DNA of 22,212 bases from Butyricicoccus sp. (GCA_031293105.1 JAUMSA010000309.1:1-22212), one strand, 5' to 3'. Positions 1 through 6,811 are shown, counted from the stretch's first letter. Translations and numbers: made by a program. The notes: generated by a model from the letters alone, not told the origin.

Positions 1-737
1 TGCGCGGCCAACTGCCGGCCGGGCAGCCGGCCGACTGGGACGCCCGCCGGCAGCAATACAAGGAAGCCGACCCCGCCCACCGGGCGCAGACGCAGGCGTA
101 TAATGCCATCGACCGCCGCCGCGACGCCAACGAGCGGCTGCTGCAAAACCTGACCCGCCAGCGCACAGCGCTCGAAAATCAGGAAAAAGTGTGCCTGATG
201 CTGTCCCGCCTGGCCGATACGGCCTGCGGCGAACTGACCGGACGGCAAAAGCTGGCCTTTGAAAATTATATTCTGGCGTTTTACTTTGACCAGGTTATCG
301 CGGCTGCCAACGAGCGGTTCCATCCCATGACCGGCGGGCAGTATCGGCTGCTGCGCCGCCAGGAAGCCATGAACCAGCGCGCCCAGACCGGCCTGGAACT
401 GGATGTCATCGACTACTATACCGGCAAGACACGCAGCGTGCGCACGCTGTCGGGCGGCGAATCCTTCCAGGCGTCGCTCGCGCTTGCGCTCGGCCTGTCC
501 GATGTCATCCAGCGCGCCGCGGGTGGGGTGGAGATCGACGCCATGTTCATCGACGAGGGCTTTGGCTCGCTCGACGAGGAATCGCTCGACCAGGCGATGA
601 ACATTCTGGCGGGACTCGCGGGCAGCGACCGGCTGGTGGGCATCATCTCTCACGTGGCCGAACTGCGCACCAGACTGGACAAAAAAATCGTCGTGACGCG
701 CACGCGCACGGGCAGCCGCCTGCGTCTGGAGGTGTGA
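1..737 (+). CDS. sbcC: SbcC-type exonuclease ATPase subunit, C-terminal part (5' end outside window)
   Basis: The frame is open from base 3 to the TGA at 735-737, about 244 residues, so this is the end of a longer gene. The first part is Gln/Arg/Glu-rich and looks like the end of the long coiled coil. It is followed by the C-terminal ABC ATPase lobe: a signature motif LSGGESFQASLALALGLS (about 447-500) and a Walker B with D-loop, MFIDEGFGSLDEESL (about 541-590). This spacing is typical of SbcC/Rad50. Family knowledge: SbcC pairs with the SbcD nuclease to open hairpin and protein-blocked DNA ends in the cytoplasm. sbcD would be expected just upstream, outside the window. An internal ATG at 189 is not the start, because homologous-looking coiled-coil sequence continues upstream. 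The family is secure; the length and N-terminal Walker A cannot be seen. Confidence 0.93.
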   Translation, partial: RGQLPAGQPADWDARRQQYKEADPAHRAQTQAYNAIDRRRDANERLLQNLTRQRTALENQEKVCLMLSRLADTACGELTGRQKLAFENYILAFYFDQVIAAANERFHPMTGGQYRLLRRQEAMNQRAQTGLELDVIDYYTGKTRSVRTLSGGESFQASLALALGLSDVIQRAAGGVEIDAMFIDEGFGSLDEESLDQAMNILAGLAGSDRLVGIISHVAELRTRLDKKIVVTRTRTGSRLRLEV

Positions 738-755
738 AAACGGGCAAATGCCCCC

Positions 756-784
756 TTTGCAAGCGGCTTTTGAGGGTGTATAAT
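756..784 (+). promoter_or_regulatory. Predicted sigma-A promoter for the ybeY-mutS2 operon
   Basis: TTTGCA (756-761), a 17-base spacer and a perfect TATAAT (779-784) lie in the 100-base gap after sbcC. The predicted start of transcription is near 791, giving a leader of about 45 bases before the ybeY ATG at 838. The -35 box matches consensus at 4 of 6 positions. No promoter as good as this was seen between ybeY and mutS2, so it may serve the whole set. Confidence 0.65.
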
Positions 785-795
785 GGCATTGCCAT
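783..795. repeat. 13-bp palindrome at the ybeY operon transcription start
   Basis: ATGGCA-T-TGCCAT, a perfect 6-bp inverted repeat around one base, begins in the last two bases of the predicted -10 box and covers the expected transcription start. The position suits a repressor operator, but no regulator is identified and a short palindrome can arise by chance. Confidence 0.35.
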
Positions 796-837
796 ATTTT
801 CAGGAGTCCGGTGTATACCTGCCGGCAGGAGGCTTTT

Positions 838-1335
838 ATGGAGCATTTGATTCGCGTCACCGCCGAGGTGTCGCTGGAAAACGAAGAAGAGGTGCGCGCA
901 CTCATCACCCGCTGCGCGCTGGGCGCGCTCGAGCGGGAGAAGGTCGATTTTGCCGCCTTTGTCGATGTGACCATTGTCGACGATGAAAACATCCGCGCGC
1001 TCAACGCCGAATACCGGGAAAAGGACGCCGTGACCGATGTGCTCAGCTTCCCGATGTATGAATTTCTCAACGGCGAGCCCCAGGAAGACCTGGAACCCGA
1101 CCCCGAATCAGGCCGGGTCATGCTGGGTGACATGATTTTAAACTACGAACGCGCCCGGCAGCAGGCGGCCGAGTTCGGCCATTCGGCGGCGCGCGAATGC
1201 GGCTTTTTGACCGTGCATTCGGTGCTGCATCTGCTGGGCTTTGACCACGAGCGGGACGAAACCGACCGCGCGCTCATGCGCGGCGAGGAAGAAGTCATTT
1301 TGGACGCGCTCGGCCTGACCCGGGAAAGCGTATGA
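838..1335 (+). CDS. ybeY: YbeY endoribonuclease / rRNA maturation factor
   Basis: 165 residues, a normal length. The family's metal-binding signature HxxxHxxxxxH is present as HSVLHLLGFDHERD, with His127, His131 and His137. The conserved block DAVTDVLSFPM (about 64-73) and the GDM(I) segment (about 97-99) also fit. Family knowledge: YbeY is a zinc-dependent single-strand RNase needed for 16S rRNA 3' end processing and ribosome quality control. I chose the ATG at 838 because CAGGAGG (826-832) sits five bases ahead of it; an in-frame GTG at 811 lacks a comparable ribosome binding site. Its stop overlaps the next start (ATGA), so it is translationally coupled to the DgkA-family gene. phoH, which often precedes ybeY, is absent; sbcC lies there instead. 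Confidence 0.94.
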   Translation: MEHLIRVTAEVSLENEEEVRALITRCALGALEREKVDFAAFVDVTIVDDENIRALNAEYREKDAVTDVLSFPMYEFLNGEPQEDLEPDPESGRVMLGDMILNYERARQQAAEFGHSAARECGFLTVHSVLHLLGFDHERDETDRALMRGEEEVILDALGLTRESV

Positions 1336-1808
1336 ACCGGGAGATTCGCAAACTGCGGCAAAGCTTTCTATATGCCATCAGCGGCCTGCGCGCGTGCATG
1401 CGCACCGAGCGCAATTTCCGCATTCACTTGACCGCAGCCGTGTATGTTTCGGTGTTTGCCGCCCTCGGCGGGCTGAGCGCCACCCGGTACGCGGTATTGT
1501 GCCTGTGCTTTGCCCTGATGATGGCCGCCGAACTGCTCAATACCGCCATCGAGCGCCTGTGCGACCGGCAGGCGGTCTGCTATGACGGCCTGGTCAAAGA
1601 GGCTAAGGACATCGCGGCCGCCGCGGTCTTTTTGTGCGCGCTGTTCTGCGTGGTGATCGGCGCGGTATTCTTTTTGCCGAGCGGCGCGCTGTGGCAGGCC
1701 GTGCAGACGCTTTTGGCCCATCTCTGGAGCCTGGGGTTGCTGGTGCTGTCGCTGCCCGCTGCCCTGTGGTTCGTGTTCGGCTTTGGCCGCCATCCCATGA
1801 AACATTAA
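1332..1808 (+). CDS. dgkA: DgkA-family lipid kinase (undecaprenol or diacylglycerol kinase) with extra C-terminal membrane segment
   Basis: 158 residues, integral membrane. The DAGK signature is visible as AELLNTAIERLCD (66-78), with the catalytic Glu/Asn core ELLNTAIE, followed by KEAKDIAAAAV (89-99). Three hydrophobic helices lie at about 31-48, 53-70 and 95-115. A further hydrophobic stretch at about 130-150 makes it longer than the roughly 120-130 residues usual for Gram-positive members. Family knowledge: Gram-positive homologues mostly phosphorylate undecaprenol to supply the cell wall lipid carrier. That role is inferred here; diacylglycerol as substrate cannot be excluded. The start overlaps the ybeY stop by 4 bases, and era follows after 12 bases. 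Confidence 0.88.
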   Translation: MNREIRKLRQSFLYAISGLRACMRTERNFRIHLTAAVYVSVFAALGGLSATRYAVLCLCFALMMAAELLNTAIERLCDRQAVCYDGLVKEAKDIAAAAVFLCALFCVVIGAVFFLPSGALWQAVQTLLAHLWSLGLLVLSLPAALWFVFGFGRHPMKH

Positions 1809-1820
1809 AGGAGGACAGGT

Positions 1821-2717
1821 ATGTCCAGCATTACAAAAACCGCCATCATTTCGGTCGTTGGCCGGCCGAATGTCGGCAAATCCACCCTGGTCAACCGGCT
1901 GGTCGGCTTTAAGGTGGCCATTGTGTCCAATAAGCCGCAGACCACCCGCACCCGTATCACCGGTGTGCTGACCCGGGAGGACTGTCAGTTTGTCTTTCTC
2001 GACACACCCGGCCTGCACAAGCCGCGCTCCCGCCTGGGCGACTTTATGGTCAAGGTGGTCAGCGATACCGTGGCCGAGGTGGACGCCGCTGCGCTGGTCG
2101 TGGAGCCGAACCCGAACATCGGCCCGGCCGAAGAAAGCCTGATCGCCCAAATCAAGACCGCCGGCATCCCGTCGGTGCTGGTCATCAACAAGGTCGATAC
2201 CGTGCCGCATGAAAGCCTGCTGGCCGTCATCGCAGCCTATGCCGAAAAGCATGACTTCGACGCGGTCGTGCCCGTTTCGGCGCGCACGGGCGAGGGCACC
2301 GACGCCCTTTTGGGCGAATTTAAAAAATTTGCGCTCGAAGGCCCGGCGCTGTTCCCCGAGGACATGGTATCCGACCAGCCCGAGCGTCAAATTGCGGCCG
2401 AAATCATCCGCGAAAAGCTGCTGCGCATGCTCGACCGCGAGGTGCCGCACGGCGTGGCCGTGGGCATCGAGCGCTGGAACGACCGCGGCGACGGCCTGAC
2501 CGAAGTGAACGCCACCATCTATTGTGAAAAGCCCAGCCACAAGGGCATCATCATTGGCAAAGGCGGCGAAATGCTCAAAAAAATCGGCAAGGCCGCGCGC
2601 ATCGAGATGGAACAGAACTTCGACCGGCGCATCTTCCTCGAGCTTTGGGTCAAAGTCAAGGAGGACTGGCGCAACAATACCTTCCAGATGCGCAACTTCG
2701 GCTACGAAAACGAATAA
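1821..2717 (+). CDS. era: GTPase Era
   Basis: 298 residues, the typical length. The G domain has G1 GRPNVGKST (14-22), G3 DTPG (61-64) and G4 NKVD (123-126), with PVSARTGEGTD (151-161) as the G5 region. The C-terminal KH RNA-binding domain contains IIIGKGGEMLKKIG, with GKGG at 246-249. Family knowledge: Era binds the 3' end of 16S rRNA and assists 30S subunit assembly at the membrane, working with YbeY, which is encoded two genes upstream. The ATG at 1821 follows AAGGAGGACAGGT, a strong ribosome binding site. There is no sign of truncation. Confidence 0.98.
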   Translation: MSSITKTAIISVVGRPNVGKSTLVNRLVGFKVAIVSNKPQTTRTRITGVLTREDCQFVFLDTPGLHKPRSRLGDFMVKVVSDTVAEVDAAALVVEPNPNIGPAEESLIAQIKTAGIPSVLVINKVDTVPHESLLAVIAAYAEKHDFDAVVPVSARTGEGTDALLGEFKKFALEGPALFPEDMVSDQPERQIAAEIIREKLLRMLDREVPHGVAVGIERWNDRGDGLTEVNATIYCEKPSHKGIIIGKGGEMLKKIGKAARIEMEQNFDRRIFLELWVKVKEDWRNNTFQMRNFGYENE

Positions 2718-2785
2718 GGGTAACATTCCCTTGGGTCAGGTGGCGGCTTTCGGCGCATGCTAAAGCCGGAAGGGAGTGGAGCCTG

Positions 2786-2935
2786 ATGACCCGAAAGGAA
2801 TATTGGCAAACATTTTTGCGCACCGGCGACCCGATGGCGTACCTGGCGTACCGTCAGCAGCCCGGCGCAGGTGGGGAGGACTATGCAGCATACAACAGTG
2901 AAGGGTCTTGTCATCCGCGAGACCGATTTTGGTGA
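2786..2935 (+). CDS. yqzL: YqzL-like small protein
   Basis: A 49-residue ORF, MTRKEYWQTFLRTGDPMAYL at its start, sits exactly between era and recO, where Firmicutes carry yqzL. The pattern W-x2-F-x2-TG-x2-x-AYL-x-YR, with aromatic and Tyr residues near the N-terminus, matches my memory of YqzL proteins, which are 40-50 residues long and of unknown function. A ribosome binding site (GGGAGTGGAG, 2772-2781) lies just ahead of the ATG at 2786. The last 53 bases overlap the start of recO in another frame, so its C-terminus, rich in Gly, Ser and Arg, is constrained by recO and may not be conserved. The two genes are probably translationally coupled. Confidence rests on position, ribosome binding site and the N-terminal pattern. 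Confidence 0.7.
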   Translation: MTRKEYWQTFLRTGDPMAYLAYRQQPGAGGEDYAAYNSEGSCHPRDRFW

Positions 2936-3668
2936 GGCCGACCGGTACATAACCGTACTGACCGAACGCGGCGCGCGCATTGAGGTATTGTGCCGGGGCG
3001 TGCGGCGGCGCGGCAGCCGGGCGTCGGCTGCGGTGCGCCTGTTCTGTTGGAGCGAACTGACGCTCTACGAAGGCCGCGGCGGCAAATTCACCTTAAACGA
3101 CGCGGCCATCGTGCACTCGTTCTGGGACGTGACGCGCGATATGGAAACCTATGCGCTCAGCTGCTATTTTGCAGAACTCGCGGGCGCGATGACCGACACC
3201 GGCGAGGAAATGCCGGCTGTGACCCGTCTGTTTTTGTATGCTTTGCGGGCGGTCGCCGAGCAGAAGCGCGAGCCTGCGCTGGTCAAGGCAGCGTTTGAAC
3301 TGCGGCTCATGGCCGAATCGGGCTTTGCGCCCGATCTGTCGGTCTGCGGCGCGTGCGGCAACCCCATCGACGGCGCGGTCTATTTTTCGGTGCGCGACGG
3401 CGCGGTGCTGGATGCCGACTGTTTCCGCCGTCTGGGCAGCGGGAATTTTCATCCGCTGCCTCGCGGGGCCTATGCGGCCATGGCGCATATTGTGACGTGT
3501 GACCTGCCGCGGGTGTTTGCCTTTGCGCTCGGCGGTCAGTCGCTTCAGGCGCTTGGCACGGTGTGCGAAGCGTATGCGCTGTATTACGCCGACCGGGGCT
3601 TTAGCAGTTTGAATTTTTATCATTCATTATTCCCCACTGAGGGGATTTCAAAGGGAAAGGAACTATGA
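2883..3668 (+). CDS. recO: DNA repair protein RecO
   Basis: 261 residues, near the family norm. The N-terminal OB fold is recognisable: TVKGLVIRETDFGEADR, then a beta-rich part ending near residue 75 (GGKFTLND). A helical domain follows, with a zinc-binding element at 155-180: Cys155 and Cys158 (CGAC), then FSVRDGAVLDADC ending at Cys180. The fourth Cys expected about three residues before Cys180 is Asp177 here. Family knowledge: RecO helps RecR load RecA on SSB-coated DNA and anneals strands in the RecFOR pathway. I start at the ATG 2883, preceded by GGGGAGG (2873-2879), rather than the in-frame GTG at 2871, which falls on that ribosome binding site. Its stop overlaps the mutS2 start by 4 bases. 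Confidence 0.95.
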   Translation: MQHTTVKGLVIRETDFGEADRYITVLTERGARIEVLCRGVRRRGSRASAAVRLFCWSELTLYEGRGGKFTLNDAAIVHSFWDVTRDMETYALSCYFAELAGAMTDTGEEMPAVTRLFLYALRAVAEQKREPALVKAAFELRLMAESGFAPDLSVCGACGNPIDGAVYFSVRDGAVLDADCFRRLGSGNFHPLPRGAYAAMAHIVTCDLPRVFAFALGGQSLQALGTVCEAYALYYADRGFSSLNFYHSLFPTEGISKGKEL

Positions 3669-6055
3669 ACCGACTGGGAGAAAAATCACTCAAAACATTG
3701 GAATATTTCACCGTCCTCGATTTGCTGGCTGGGCAGGCCTCGAGCGAGCGCGGACGCGAACTGTGCCGCGCGCTGCGGCCGGTGACCGACCGCGAGGAAG
3801 CCGCTCTGTGGCTGAAACAGACCTCGGACGCCAAAGACCTCATGGTCCGCCAGGGCAGCCCGTCGCTCGGCGGCATCCGCAATGTGCTGGGCGCACTCAA
3901 GCGCGCGGACATCAGCGGTGTGCTCAATCTAAAGGAACTGCTGGACGTGGCATCGCTGCTGCAATGCGCGCGGCTCATGCAGGGCTATTTTGCCGAGCAG
4001 GAGGAAAAAACGTCCTTAACGCCCATCTACCGGCTGCTGACCGGCAACCGTGCGCTCGAGGAGCACATCACCTCGTGTATTCTCAGTGAGGAGGAGATCG
4101 CCGACGGCGCAAGCCCCGAGCTGTCCTCCATCCGGCGGCAGATGCGGCAGATTTCGGGCAAAGTGCGCGAAACGCTCGGCCGCCTGATTTCGGGCGAGCG
4201 GGCCAAATACTTGCAGGAAACCATCATCACCCAGCGCAATGGGCGCTATGTTGTGCCGGTCAAGGCCGAGCACCGCAGCGATGTGCCCGGCCTGGTGCAC
4301 GATACCTCGTCCTCGGGCGCGACCGTGTTCGTCGAACCGGCTGCGGTTGTGGAGATCAACAACCAGATCAAGGTGCTCGAAGGCAAGGAACAGATGGAGA
4401 TTGAGCGCATCCTCGCCGAACTGTCGAGCGAGGTGTCCATGAACGCCGAATCCATCCGCCAGGATTACGAACAGCTGACCGTCTTGGACTTCATTTTCGC
4501 GCGCGCCAAGCTGTCCTTCCAGATGAACGCTGCCGCCCCGCATTTCCGGGCGGAAGGCTATGGCGTAAACTTAAAGCGCGCCCGGCATCCGCTGCTCGAC
4601 CCCAAAAAGGCGGTGCCCATCGACATTGCCATCGGTACCGATTACGATACCCTGGTCATCACCGGCCCGAATACGGGTGGCAAGACGGTCTCACTCAAGA
4701 CGCTCGGCCTACTTAGCCTCATGGCGGCCTCTGGCCTGCACATCCCCGCCAGCGAACTGAGCGAAGTCTGCGTGTTTGAAAACGTCTACGCCGATATCGG
4801 TGACGAACAGAGCATCGAGCAGAGCCTGTCCACCTTCTCGTCCCACATGAAGACCATCGTGGGTATGATGGAGAAATGCGCCAAAGGAGACCTCGTGCTG
4901 TTCGACGAATTGGGCGCAGGTACCGACCCGGTCGAGGGTGCGGCGCTTGCCGTATCGGTCATCTCCTACGCGCGGCAGATGGGTGCGTTCGTCGCCGCGA
5001 CCACCCACTATTCCGAGCTGAAAACCTTTGCGCTGACCACCGAGGGCGTGGAGAACGCTTCGTGTGAGTTCGACGTGGGCACGCTGCGGCCGACCTATCG
5101 TCTGCTGACCGGTATCCCCGGCAAGTCGAACGCCTTTGCCATCGCGGCGCGGTTGGGATTGCAGCCCGCCATTTTGGAGCGCGCCAAAGAACAGCTTTCG
5201 AGCGAGAACACCCGGTTTGAGGATGTCCTGGCGCAGCTGGAAAAAGAGCGCAAACTTCTCGAAAAATACAAGGCCGAGGCCGAGCGCCTGCGTTCGGCGG
5301 CGCAGAGCGAGCGCGACAAGGCCGAAAACCTGCGCGGCAAGTCGGAGGACGAGGCCGACCGCATTGTGGAAAACGCCCGCCTGAAGGCCGACCGCATCCT
5401 CAAAGATGCGCGCATGACGGCCGAAACCGTCTTTACCGAGCTGGATGAGATGAAGAAGAAGGCCAGCGAAAAGGCGGCCGACCAGAACCTAGCCGCGGCC
5501 AAGGCTGCGCTGCGCGGCGTTATCACCCAGACCGAGACCGAGATTCGCAAAAAGAAGGAAAAGCGCACCGTGGCCCCCGAAGAGCAAAAGCCCATCCGCC
5601 GTGGCGATGAGGTGCAACTACTCAATGTATCGAATATTGTAGCCACCGTGCTGACCGACCCCGACCGCGACGGCAACATCCAGGTTCAGGCCGGCATCAT
5701 GAAAATGACCGTCAAGGTCAGCGAGGTGCGGCCGGTGCCCAAGACGCAGAAGCCCAAGCCCAAGACCTTCCGGGCGGGGGCTGGCGGTGTCAAGGAGCTG
5801 CGGCTGGCCACCACGCCGAGCGAAATCGATGTACGCGGCATGTGCGCCGAGGAAGCCATTTTGGAGGTTGACCAGTTTATTTCGGGCGCTTTGCTCTCCG
5901 GGCTGCCCACGGTACGCATCATCCACGGCAAGGGCACCGGTGTGCTACGTGCTGCCATCCAGCAGCATTTGAAGCCGAATAAGCGCATCAAGACCGTGCG
6001 CAACGGTGTCTATGGCGAGGGCGAAAACGGCGTGACGGTTGTGGAATTTAAATAA
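3665..6055 (+). CDS. mutS2: MutS2 ATPase/endonuclease with Smr domain
   Basis: 796 residues, full length. The order is the MutS2 one: lever and core helices (about 1-310), an ABC-type ATPase with Walker A GPNTGGKT (334-341) and Walker B LVLFDELGAGTDP (about 411-423), a highly charged coiled coil (about 505-630), a KOW-like beta segment, and a C-terminal Smr domain from about 715. The Smr domain carries EIDVRGMCAEEA and HGKGTGVLR. The mismatch-binding N-terminal domain of MutS1 is absent, as expected. Family knowledge: MutS2 suppresses homologous recombination in some species and splits or rescues collided ribosomes in Bacillus; I cannot tell which role applies. It begins within the recO stop (ATGA) with AAAGGAA ahead. 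An AT-rich gap follows it. Confidence 0.97.
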   Translation: MNRLGEKSLKTLEYFTVLDLLAGQASSERGRELCRALRPVTDREEAALWLKQTSDAKDLMVRQGSPSLGGIRNVLGALKRADISGVLNLKELLDVASLLQCARLMQGYFAEQEEKTSLTPIYRLLTGNRALEEHITSCILSEEEIADGASPELSSIRRQMRQISGKVRETLGRLISGERAKYLQETIITQRNGRYVVPVKAEHRSDVPGLVHDTSSSGATVFVEPAAVVEINNQIKVLEGKEQMEIERILAELSSEVSMNAESIRQDYEQLTVLDFIFARAKLSFQMNAAAPHFRAEGYGVNLKRARHPLLDPKKAVPIDIAIGTDYDTLVITGPNTGGKTVSLKTLGLLSLMAASGLHIPASELSEVCVFENVYADIGDEQSIEQSLSTFSSHMKTIVGMMEKCAKGDLVLFDELGAGTDPVEGAALAVSVISYARQMGAFVAATTHYSELKTFALTTEGVENASCEFDVGTLRPTYRLLTGIPGKSNAFAIAARLGLQPAILERAKEQLSSENTRFEDVLAQLEKERKLLEKYKAEAERLRSAAQSERDKAENLRGKSEDEADRIVENARLKADRILKDARMTAETVFTELDEMKKKASEKAADQNLAAAKAALRGVITQTETEIRKKKEKRTVAPEEQKPIRRGDEVQLLNVSNIVATVLTDPDRDGNIQVQAGIMKMTVKVSEVRPVPKTQKPKPKTFRAGAGGVKELRLATTPSEIDVRGMCAEEAILEVDQFISGALLSGLPTVRIIHGKGTGVLRAAIQQHLKPNKRIKTVRNGVYGEGENGVTVVEFK

Positions 6056-6179
6056 ACAGAAAGTCGTAAATTTGTTATTGTGAAATGTTTTTGGCAGGAA
6101 ATTGTCGAAAAGATACAATTAAACAGCCATCTTCTCGGAATTTTCTACAAATTTAAAACCCGGCAAATCAAAAAGGGTG

Positions 6180-6208
6180 TTGACGAAAGGTCAAAAAAAC
6201 GGTATTCT
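6180..6208 (+). promoter_or_regulatory. Predicted sigma-A promoter for the HPr-like gene, with palindrome over the -35
   Basis: TTGACG (6180-6185), a 17-base spacer and TATTCT (6203-6208) lie in the AT-rich gap 6056-6288, where I see no convincing gene. Transcription would start near 6215, leaving a leader of about 75 bases. The -35 box is part of an inverted repeat TTGAC-GAAAG-GTCAA (6180-6194), a possible operator. The HPr-like gene has its own terminator, so this looks like a single-gene unit. Confidence 0.7.
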
Positions 6209-6288
6209 ATTTGTAGACTTCATTTTAGAGCGTTGAGTTCGTATTATTTGATTTGGATCAATCTTAAAGAATAGGGAGCGATGAGGAA

Positions 6289-6552
6289 ATGTATTCGAAA
6301 GAGGTACAGGTTACAAACCAGGTAGGTCTGTATGCAAGACCGGCAACGTTTTTTATTCAGAAGGCAAACGAGTTCAAGAGCACGATCCTCGTCGAGAAGG
6401 AAGAGCGCCGCGTCAATGCAAAGAGCCTGTTGGGCATCCTTTCTCTGGGCATCACCAAGGGTACTACGATCAATCTGATTGCAGACGGCCCGGATGAAGA
6501 AGATGCGGTAAACGCTCTGGTTGAGCTGATCACCTCGAATTTTACCGACTGA
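6289..6552 (+). CDS. HPr-fold regulatory protein with Tyr at position 15 (Crh-like)
   Basis: 87 residues with a clear HPr fold. The active-site block normally reads GLHARPA; here it is GLYARPA, so the histidine phosphorylated by enzyme I (His15) is Tyr15. The regulatory serine is kept: VNAKSLLGILSLGI places Ser46 exactly where HPr kinase acts. Known parallel: Bacillus Crh has Gln15 with Ser46, cannot carry sugar phosphate, and acts with CcpA in catabolite control. Inference: this protein is a regulator or a target of HPr kinase, not a PTS carrier. Firmicute crh sits in the whiA neighbourhood and uvrC also often lies near there; here uvrC is the next gene. It has its own promoter (6180-6208) and terminator (6573-6600). 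Codon choice is less GC-rich than its neighbours, which suggests high expression. Start ATG 6289, ribosome binding site AGGGAG (6273-6278). Confidence 0.9.
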   Translation: MYSKEVQVTNQVGLYARPATFFIQKANEFKSTILVEKEERRVNAKSLLGILSLGITKGTTINLIADGPDEEDAVNALVELITSNFTD

Positions 6553-6572
6553 GTTTTCTGTTTGCATTTTGG

Positions 6573-6602
6573 AAGAGCACCGCATGGAGCGGTGCTCTTT
6601 CT
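6573..6602 (+). terminator. Rho-independent terminator after the HPr-like gene
   Basis: An 11-bp perfect stem, AAGAGCACCGC (6573-6583) with GCGGTGCTCTT (6589-6599), closes the loop ATGGA and runs into TTCT. The T tract is short, but the stem is strong and placed 20 bases after the stop codon. Confidence 0.85.
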
Positions 6603-6623
6603 GTATGTGAGTTATGTTAGCTG

Positions 6624-6695
6624 GGAGGCAGCGCGATGAGCGAGCGATTTGATGAACTGAAGAGCCGGGTGTTGGCGCTGCCGTATGAACCGGGG
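6624..6695 (+). repeat. Copy A of a 72-bp direct repeat of the uvrC 5' end
   Basis: Bases 6624-6695 repeat 6812-6883 (offset 188) with 65 of 72 identical. The repeat covers the ribosome binding site region GGAGGCAGCGCG, the ATG and the first 20 uvrC codons. All seven differences are synonymous: GAG/GAA, GAT/GAC, CTG/TTA (two bases), AAG/AAA, GAA/GAG and CCG/CCA. Both copies therefore encode the same first 20 residues. Confidence 0.95.
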
Positions 6696-6767
6696 CAAAC
6701 AGCCCAGTGGGCTGTTTGGCGGCAGCCCTGCCGCGAGAGTGGCACGCTGCCGGAAAAGAACGTATGA
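6636..6767 (+). pseudogene. Truncated uvrC start (43-codon ORF)
   Basis: From the ATG at 6636 this ORF encodes the same first 20 residues as uvrC (MSERFDELKSRVLALPYEPG), then leaves the family (QTAQWAVWRQPCRESG and so on) and stops at TGA 6765-6767. It has its own GGGAGG ribosome binding site at 6623-6628. The GIY-YIG nuclease domain, which begins right after this point in uvrC, is absent, so no nuclease activity is expected. It could be a broken remnant, a short translated leader upstream of uvrC, or the trace of an assembly join between two strains. The synonymous-only divergence shows that both versions evolved under protein-level selection before the rearrangement. Confidence 0.7.
6696..6734. 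repeat. Tandem palindromes in the insert between the uvrC repeat copies
   Basis: Immediately after copy A comes a perfect 10-bp inverted repeat, CAAACAGCCC-AGT-GGGCTGTTTG (6696-6718), then GCGGCAG-CC-CTGCCGC (6719-6734). An alternative outer pairing joins GGCAGC (6721-6726) to GCTGCC further right (about 6747-6752), with TGCC/GGCA inside it. Stacked GC-rich palindromes like these resemble REP-type intergenic elements. No T tract follows, so a terminator is unlikely. Confidence 0.75.
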
Positions 6768-6811
6768 CAGACAGGAACGCATTTGCCGCGGGCAGGTACA
6801 AAGGAACGGAA

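Noticed and set aside
189..737. SbcC fragment read as a complete 182-residue gene from the ATG at 189
   Set aside because: The same frame is open to the window edge with coiled-coil-like sequence, and the ATPase N-lobe is missing, so this is the end of a longer gene.
2744..2768. Hairpin CGGCTTT / AAAGCCG between era and yqzL
   Set aside because: Only 7 bp with an 11-base loop, no T tract, and it overlaps the region leading into the yqzL ribosome binding site; not convincing as a terminator.
6067..6155. 9-bp inverted repeat TAAATTTGT / ACAAATTTA about 70 bases apart
   Set aside because: The arms are AT-only apart from one base pair and lie in an AT-rich gap, so chance is likely. No target-site duplication or element boundary was seen.
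6080..6274. 64-codon ORF in the AT-rich gap before the HPr-like gene
   Set aside because: It has no ribosome binding site, runs across the predicted promoter at 6180-6208 and has no recognisable feature.
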